A stretch of 64,000 nucleotides of DNA, from positions 558,001-622,000 of the forward strand of contig JAPZLL010000004.1 of the NCBI GenBank assembly GCA_036250225.1, read 5' to 3'. The number at the start of each line of letters is the position of its first letter. Positions within the stretch are counted from its first letter, which is position 1. Below the pieces are notes generated by a model. The model ran no database searches. It saw only the letters and a list, made by a program, of their open reading frames with translations, and had not been told where the DNA came from. Positions 57,744-64,000 of the stretch are shown piece by piece. The position numbers and the translations under genes were made by a program. The DNA comes from Cercophora sp. LCS_1. Lineage: Eukaryota > Ascomycota > Sordariomycetes > Sordariales > Lasiosphaeriaceae.

Positions 57744-58737
57744 ATGGCGATCAAAACCACCCCGCGCAGCGTCTCGGACGCGACGCGATTCACAGCGGCG
57801 ACGCCCCATGCGAGCTCCCGGCCGGCGGAGCCGCGGTTTTCGGGGCCGTCCGGCACACGTCCGTCCAAGAGCGGCGGCGGCGCCATTCTCGAGACACCAG
57901 AGGAAAGAGTTGCGCGGTTAAGGGCAGCACATCAGAGGGCGGTGCAGTCTCGGGTGTCCCGGTTCGACAAGTTTGTGGATGGCGGCCGACGGTTCTTCGA
58001 CTCAGCCCACAAGGTCGCCGTAATGGGGTTGATTGGGTTTACAGGTAGGCCCCGCCACCACCGCACACACTTTCAGTCTTGAATCACAATTCTGACAGAC
58101 ATGACCAGTCATCGCCGGCATGGCAACAGCCTTCACAGCCTACGACATGTTACGATATAACAAGAAGCGCAAGGCCGAGTTCATCGAAGCCCAGAAGAAG
58201 CTGGAAGCCGACAGTCTCGAAGCCGCCCGCCTCGCCTACATGACAGGCAAAGCAACAGAGGAGCAAATCGCTCTCGTCGAGGAGGCCATGGAGCGAGAGA
58301 ACGGCGCAACTTCCGGTTCCGTCTTCTCCCGGATACCGAGTGCCCTCAGCCAACCGAGGCCAATGGACGACGGTTCACATGCGGTCGAACGAGTAACAGA
58401 GGCGGCGAAATGGCCATCACAACAACAAAAAGCCCAAGAGGGGGGCGAAAAACAGACGGGTCTCTGGGCTTGGATGACATCATCTCTGAAGAAGGAGGAG
58501 GAGGGAGAAGAGATCATGAGTTCCCAGAGGAGGCTAGGGTACGAAAGCTTAAGTGAGGAGGACGATGCCACTGGTGTCCGGGATAGTGACCTGGTCCGGT
58601 CAATCGAAAGCAAGGTCCGGGCAAAGGCACAACATGCGTTTGAGAAAGAGAGAGAAAACGAGAGGAAGGGCGGGCCGTTGGATCAAGTTGGATTGGATCA
58701 GACCAAGGAGCAGCCTAAGAAAAAGGGGTGGTGGTAA
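57744..58737 (+). CDS. COX14-domain (cytochrome c oxidase assembly) protein, 309 aa
   Basis: Exons 57744-58044 and 58109-58737, 64-nt intron, phase 1. A basic, Ser/Thr-rich N-terminus suggests mitochondrial import. Residues about 75-130 hold the conserved piece: SRFDKFVDGGRRFFDSAHKV, then one membrane helix (VAVMGLIGFTVIAGMATAFT, spanning the intron) and AYDMLRYNKKRKAEFIEAQK. This is the layout of the COX14-type cytochrome oxidase assembly domain: short amphipathic segment, single helix, charged coiled coil. The C-terminal 170 residues are a disordered, charged extension (SSLKKEEEGEEIM...; ending QPKKKGWW), much longer than the 70-residue yeast Cox14. So assignment is to the domain, not strict orthology. 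Predicted place: mitochondrial inner membrane, complex IV biogenesis. Confidence 0.65.
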
Positions 58738-59474
58738 CGACCCCGAGGCTCATCGTCTCGCCGCCTCAGTTGTGCCCCTTGGGTGACCCCCATATCAGAT
58801 CCGCATCACACCAGGACCTATTGGGGTTGGGGCACTTGGAAGAGGAAATCGGGATGCAATTCGTTGTATCATATTGTAGTAAAAACTACGTGCATAAGTC
58901 GGCGCAGGTGTGGACACGAGAGTGTGCAGTACGTAGGGTACCATGATTAGACTTGATCTTATTTGCATCACACCGAGGGGGCGCCGTCCTCAACGACTAC
59001 ACTTACAAATATTCACCATACAGTACAATCATTTTTTGGCATGATATACAACAGTTATATTGCGCTGTTGATTCTACCCATTACGGAGTGACACTAATCC
59101 TTTCCTCCCATTTGACTCCGCGACCCAAGATGATGCTAATAATGATGTGATGGATGTAGTTTTATCCCATGTAAGCCATTCGCAGACGCTTGGGACCAAA
59201 GATTGACCGGCCCAAACCTACGCTTTGCTGCGTTCAAACCTCGCACGCTGTCTCGCTCGCCCGCTTCCCAGATACCAAAGTAAAAACATTAAGCGAAAGA
59301 CATTTGACAAGTGAAGGGCGACGCCTGTGCCCAACACGCATTATTGTGGTAAACAGAACGACCCTTGCTCAACGAGTGAACACCATACGCCGGCCTCTCC
59401 CCACTAACTTTGGTTTTGTCGACGCGAGTCTTGCTGCTCTCGACGCAGCTCTGCATTCGGTCCCGGCTATCCAC
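58738..59474. other. convergent 3' region
   Basis: 737 bp between the COX14-like stop and the stop of the 361-aa gene. The 58860-59160 part is AT-rich with poly(A)-signal-like runs. No gene supported. Confidence 0.5.
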
Positions 59475-60645
59475 CTAGGACAAGATAATGTGATTGAAGT
59501 GTCCTGGCACTTTCATCCGACACTTTTCGCAGTCAGCCCGGTATCCTATACTGAACGACCGCTTCATGCCGGGTTGGAGAGCCGTCCATGAATTCAAAGT
59601 GTGCCTTGACCGTGTATGCCCTTTCTTCGGGGAAGGTGTGGCAGGCGACTCGACGTCCATGGCGTTGCCGTTCACACTCTCACTTCCTGGCGTGCCCTCT
59701 CGCGGCGGCGGGCTTGCCTGACCCAGCTCACCCGCGGAGTTCGAACGAGCCGGGAGGCTCGAAAGCAGGGGATGATGGTGAGTGAGGTGATCAAGGTGAC
59801 CTATCTGTTGCGCCGATGAATCCAGTGACATACGCGGACTTTCAGGACTGTCTTCGCCACCATTTTCGCTGATCGGTGACGGAAGCCGGCGATTTTGAAC
59901 CATGTTCCAATCGGCCATGACCTGTGCCGCTGCTGCAGGCCCGTCGAGCGACCGTGGTACGCTCTCGTGCCCCATGAGACTAGGGGGTTGGCACATGCCC
60001 ACCATGGTGTTCACGTTGAAAGCGAGCGGGTTGTGGTCTTCGGCCGACAAAGCGTTGCCCGCAGCACCGCCCCAATTGTTACCGCGAATCTGAGCAGCAA
60101 AACTGCAATTAATAGGAGTCGGCATTCTTGCACCCATGGGCACGGCAGCCATATCGGGTTGCAAGGCGCCCGGCTCAAGATGCTGTATTTGGCCCTGTAT
60201 CGTGGGATGGTCCGATGTGTCCATCATGTCCATGTCTTGGTCGATCGACTGCATAGCCATACCATTTGAAGAAACCAGCTCCGGCTCATCGGCCCATCTC
60301 TGCTGAAGCTGTTCCTCAGAGGGCGATTCGCCAGGTGTAATCGTGCTCGGTGCCGCAGGTGCACCAAATGAAGGATTGGACGGGAATGATGGCCGCTCGG
60401 CCCATCGCTTAGAATTAGGGGACGTCCTGAGAGGAAGTGATTGAAGGCGTTTCTACACCGCAGGTCAGTTCTCCAAGCCCTAATAATCGACCGGCGAATT
60501 GGCTCGGTATGGAGGGGCATCGAGGAGAGCCGCTTACACTTCGGTGCTCAGTAAACCCAAGAGTCCCTCCGCCTGAGATATCAGCGTATTCATCTTCCCT
60601 GGCTCTCTTCCTCTGCGCCTCCGGCCATTCGTGCTGCACCATCAT
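59475..60645 (-). CDS. 361-aa protein with C-terminal CxxC motif, unknown function
   Basis: Exons 60645-60538 and 60452-59475, joined by an 85-nt intron (AGT|GTAAGC donor, AACTGAC branch site, phase 0). Exon 1 is MMVQHEWPEAQRKRAREDEY followed by a Gly-rich turn; exon 2 begins KRLQSLPLRTSPNSKRWAER. The centre is Met/Gln/Asn/Pro-rich and disordered (QSIDQDMDMMDTSDHPTIQG). Ser-Pro sites are frequent in the second half. The C-terminal 40 residues look conserved: ALQPGMKRSFSIGYRADCEK then CRMKVPGHFNHII, with a CEKC pair. Basic N-terminal patch plus SP sites suggest a nuclear, phosphorylated regulator. I do not recognise a named family. The upstream in-frame region lacks a better start. Confidence 0.7.
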
Positions 60646-63600
60646 GTTCGCGAATTGGGGCGTTGGCAAGAGCGTGGAGGGTTGAGCTCCCGATCGACTC
60701 CAAGCCTCCGTCGTTGTGGCAGGCGGGGTGGTGGGTAGAAGGCGGAATGGCCGTGGCCTAAATAAGGACGGCAATTCTTGGTTCAAGAACAGACGAAGCG
60801 ATGCGCGCCATGCGCTATTGCACAATATTGTGTCTCCTTGCTTTTTTTTTCTTCTTCCCGAAGATCTGCAGAAGTAAGGGGGACTTTGGAGAATTGAGCG
60901 AATCGAGGGGCGTGGGGAAGGAAGGCGGAGGGGAGGCTGAAGTTCGGGAGGTTGGCGTTGGTTGGCCGCTTGTCGCCGGGCTGCTTCCTGTCGGCTGTTT
61001 CCCGTTGGGAGCTGAACTGATGAAGTCGCTCTCCAACAAGCCACAGCAACGGCGACCATTCAAAGTCCAGCGGGGCCTGTTTGGGAGTGCAGGTGAGACT
61101 TCGCCTCGAAGGTGCAGCGCAAGTCGAGGATTCCGAAAGGGAGCGCGAGGTCGAATCGTCCCCAGGTGACAAGGACCCAACTAAAAGCAGTAAGGAGCGT
61201 TCAACGAAGAGCTAAGCCAGGCAAGAATCGACGTCAGATCCTCCGGCAGGAAACAAAAGGGCCTCGATGCGAAAAATGGCCCAAGCCTGAGATGCACAAA
61301 TATCAAAAGAGAACCATAAATGAATGTAAGTGACAAATCAAGAGAATCAGACAAAGAAGACACATCCGGGAAAGAAGTCCTGACGGAGAAGTTTCTGCGC
61401 TGGAAGGAGTATCCTGACGCGATGGTGAGTCCCCCAGCGCCCCCAAGCCGGTGGTTACCAGGCGGCCCAACCTTGGGGAAGCCGCCCGCTGAGTGCAGTG
61501 CGCGCAGGGGCCTCCTCACCCAAGGCGGATCTTCATGCAGCTGCGAGGGTGGATCAGTGGCTCAAGTGCCACCCGAATCACTGGAAAGCTGGAAGAGGCG
61601 GCGTTTGTTAGCCGGGGGTGGAGGGCTGTTCGTTTCAGAATTGCTTCAAAAGCCGTCCATGAGAGGCCAGAGCCTCGACTGAGGGTTTCCAGCGGCATCA
61701 GCTCTGTTCTGTTTGGATGAGCCGTTGATTCCCCCTACCCCTTCTTCGAATATATTGCGCTGCATCAGCCCGCCGAGTTGAGACACGATGACCCGCAGCA
61801 CATCGAAGGGAGGTTGGCTGGTCTTGGTAAAGATACGGGATGGGGGATGATAACTACTCACCTTGAGGTCTAACTAAACGCACATCACAAAGGAGACCCG
61901 TGGAATGACCCCAGCCCAAACATGACCGACAGCACATCTTGCTCGAGATTAATGCCTCCCTCTCTGATCGTCGACTAGAAAACCCGGGTAACATGTCTCT
62001 GGCTGAGGGGGTGGGCGGTCGCAGCTGACTGAAGTCTTCGCCTCACATTGCCTGAACAGGGCGTTCTTTCGAAGGATGACTTCTAACCTTACCCAGTCAT
62101 TTTGGCTGTTTTGTTCGTGTTTCCGGAAGACGAACTCGGTTGACAGTGCCCTCCTATGCCTCCTTGTGTGACTCGAGCCCCCAAACATCTCCAACAGGCA
62201 AAGCGGCCGCAAGAGAATACGACGGTTACTAGGGCATAGCCTCTGATGCTCTAAGATAATCCGCAGATGGCGCCTAGAAGCTCGTCTAGTAAGATCGCCG
62301 GCGTCGCGGCTCGAAACAAACATCAACTCAGCGCTGACGGGCCTTCCAAGACCGTGAGATGTGGGAAGTGTATCATATGCAAGAAATCCCCTGGTAAACC
62401 CACCGGTCGTTCCCGAACCTCACTCTCACCAGGTCGCGCTTCGAAGGTGCCATGGAGCTCCTATTGGGGCCCGCAGATCAGCGTTCACGGCGTTTTGACT
62501 CGATGACACGGATGCAGCGGGGAGAAAAGTTGCAGTGGGAGACGCGATCACACCATGCCACTTGGCTCGGTGCTTGTGACAGCAGCGCAGGCCTCGGTGC
62601 TGCTCCTCTCTAGCCCAGCAAGCAGCAGCATGACCAACATCCCACACAACCCCTCAGGGGTCCTGTCGTGCTCGTTGCACCACAGAACAAGATGTGTCGT
62701 GAGACGTGGTGCCTGAGATCGGCGTAGGTCGGAAAATTCTGTTGTACCTTTGGGAACTGGAAGCCATAGTATCCACAGATAAGTCGCGGTCCGAATGCAC
62801 CACGCCAACAAGCACCAAGGCGTTCGTCAACCTACCGGTTGTGGGTTGGGAACTAGCGGATCATGCCGTCAAAAACATCGACCAACGGTCGCTTCCGTTC
62901 CCGACAAAGGCGGTGAAATTTGAGAGGAGAGACTTCCCCAGCTGGTCTGTGCCAAATATGGCAGAAAAGATTTTTGTGCCCCTCCCCCACCTTCACTTGG
63001 GCGAAATGGATGTGGCCATGGGGCTCGCGTAGCACTCGATAAAGCTGACCTTCAGGCGATTGTCCACTTGGCCGCTCCATCGGATGCATGTGGCCGAAGG
63101 TCGGATCCAATTGCACGCCGTAAATTTCTAAAGCACCACGGCATCAAACACCTCTCCGGTCCGCCTTTCCTCAAAGGACCAGACTGCATCTGCGCGATTG
63201 AGCCCTTGACCGAATCAGATCCCCAACCCTCATCCCAAGTTCTTTATCCAAGACGTGGACACCGCCTTTGCTTTGCCGTGTGTATTTCCCCGCTACCCAA
63301 CGACCTGGACCCCAAGTAATTCTGAGTCACTTCAAAGTACGGAATAGCTCCCTCCATTTCCTGTTCGCCTGCCCTCTTTCGACGACCCACCACCACCCTT
63401 GTTCCTATAACACAGGCAACTCCCAGTCTCCAGACTTTCGGGGGCCCTCTCCTTCTCCATTCTTGATCTTCCATCCGATTGCTTGGTTCCGTTGGGCTCC
63501 TCGACCTGGTCACACCTTCCGTCTTTCGGCGTCTTGGCTCCTCCGCCACCACCATCAATCTTTTCAAGGCCCAGTTATCCTCCAGAATTGGTAAAATACT

Positions 63601-63664
63601 TCCTAAAGCTCACTTACAGTCTTTTCACTCGACTTATCTAATTCATTCAAGACCGTTCTTCAGA
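60646..63664. other. 3-kb divergent intergenic region
   Basis: Lies between the 361-aa gene (-) and the DAHP synthase gene (+). No exon chain could be assembled. A CPC1/GCN4-type site is at 63323. The last 60 bp are T/C-rich leader. A small frame at 62267-62506 with a CxxC-CxxC-like run (CGKCIICKK) is too weak to call. Confidence 0.5.
63323..63329. promoter_or_regulatory. CPC1/GCN4 binding site upstream of DAHP synthase
   Basis: TGAGTCA, an exact match to the bZIP general-amino-acid-control element, 336 bp upstream of the ATG of an aromatic amino acid biosynthesis gene, a known class of CPC1/Gcn4 targets. Confidence 0.6.
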
Positions 63665-64000
63665 ATGCCGGGAATCGACATGGCGCCCCTCGTTGCGGAC
63701 GATATGAGAGGTATGCATCCCTCCCCTTTCTTGACAGTCGGCGGCGGTCCAATTGGCATAATGGAGAGCCCTCGGCCCCCCGATTTGGAGTGGACCAGGA
63801 GCCTGGGAAACGGCTCTTCTTCGAAACGTTAGCATGATGGCGCTGACTTTGTCCTCAGTCCTCGGACAGGACCCTCTGATCCCTCCCGCCCTTCTGATCT
63901 CAGAGATCCCAATGCCAGATGCGGCACTCCAGACTGTCGTGAAGGGTCGCCGAGATGCTGTCAGTGTCATTATGGGACGGAGTGATCGCCTTCTGGTGAT
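63665..64000 (+). CDS. 3-deoxy-7-phosphoheptulonate (DAHP) synthase, N-terminal part
   Basis: Exon 1 63665-63710 (MPGIDMAPLVADDMR) and exon 2 from 63859 to the window edge, split by a 148-nt intron (GTATGC...CTCAG, phase 1). The visible 62 residues continue VLGQDPLIPPALLISEIP and then VVKGRRDAVSVIMGRSDRLL, the start of the Aro3/Aro4-type class I DAHP synthase; the PLIPP and GRRDAV...DRLL blocks precede the VGPCSIHD motif beyond the edge. The enzyme condenses phosphoenolpyruvate with erythrose 4-phosphate, the first committed step of the shikimate pathway in the cytosol. Which feedback isoform (Phe-, Tyr- or Trp-sensitive) cannot be told from the N-terminus. Confidence 0.85.

Noticed and set aside
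62267..62506. 79-codon frame with CGKCIICKK
   Set aside because: No leader, splice or conservation support; the rest of the frame is compositional.
63711..63858. Reading through the DAHP synthase intron as coding
   Set aside because: The frame loses the Aro3/Aro4 pattern and stops; splicing restores it exactly.

Overview
The window is nuclear DNA of a filamentous ascomycete (Pezizomycotina, most likely a Sordariomycete). Reasons: genes carry short introns (about 47-150 nt) with GTRNGY-type donors and CTRAC-like branch sites; both strands are used without operons; and the families present are typical of this group (LaeA-like methyltransferase, HsbA-type secreted protein, 28-residue copper metallothionein, VWA-Vint protein, ascorbate-oxidase-type multicopper oxidase). 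I rebuilt exon structures by hand from frame, splice consensus and remembered family patterns; no alignment was run.

Layout. 1-7 kb: a Pex24/Pex30-family peroxin cut by the left edge, then a 1203-aa Gln/Pro-rich protein, both on the minus strand. 7-15.6 kb: about 8.6 kb with no supportable gene, rich in simple repeats. 15.6-28 kb: an FMO-like flavin monooxygenase (-), a 2EXR/F-box-like protein with a poly-Glu tail (+), a 1049-aa acidic nuclear-type protein (+), an eight-exon LaeA-like methyltransferase with a 13-nt microexon (+), an HsbA-like secreted protein (-) and a small Pro/Ser/Arg-rich ORF (-). 29.5-44.3 kb: copper metallothionein (+), a PX-associated/DUF3818 protein (-), a secreted multicopper oxidase (+), a coiled-coil protein (+), a 3-ketoacyl-CoA thiolase (+) and a dynamin-superfamily-like large GTPase (-).

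44.3-47 kb: a repeat-bearing intergenic region with two foldback (MITE-like) elements and a tiny Cys-rich zinc-ribbon-like ORF. 49-58.7 kb: a gene-dense stretch with a VWA-Vint (Hint/intein-like) protein (+), ribosomal protein eL13 in six coding exons (+), a SmgGDS/RAP1GDS-like armadillo protein (-), and a divergent pair of mitochondrial genes, mL50 (-) and a COX14-domain protein (+). 59-64 kb: a 361-aa conserved-looking protein (-), and at the right edge the first two exons of a DAHP synthase (+) with a CPC1/GCN4 site upstream.

No metabolic cluster is evident. The links I see are functional pairs: two mitochondrial genes sharing one 382-bp promoter, and two fatty-acid/peroxisome-related genes 38 kb apart. 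I found no rRNA, convincing tRNA, CRISPR array or intact transposase gene. The observations most worth following are the VWA-Vint autoprocessing candidate, the foldback elements, the tiny Cys-rich genes, the microexon and GC-AG intron, and the long gene-free stretch.
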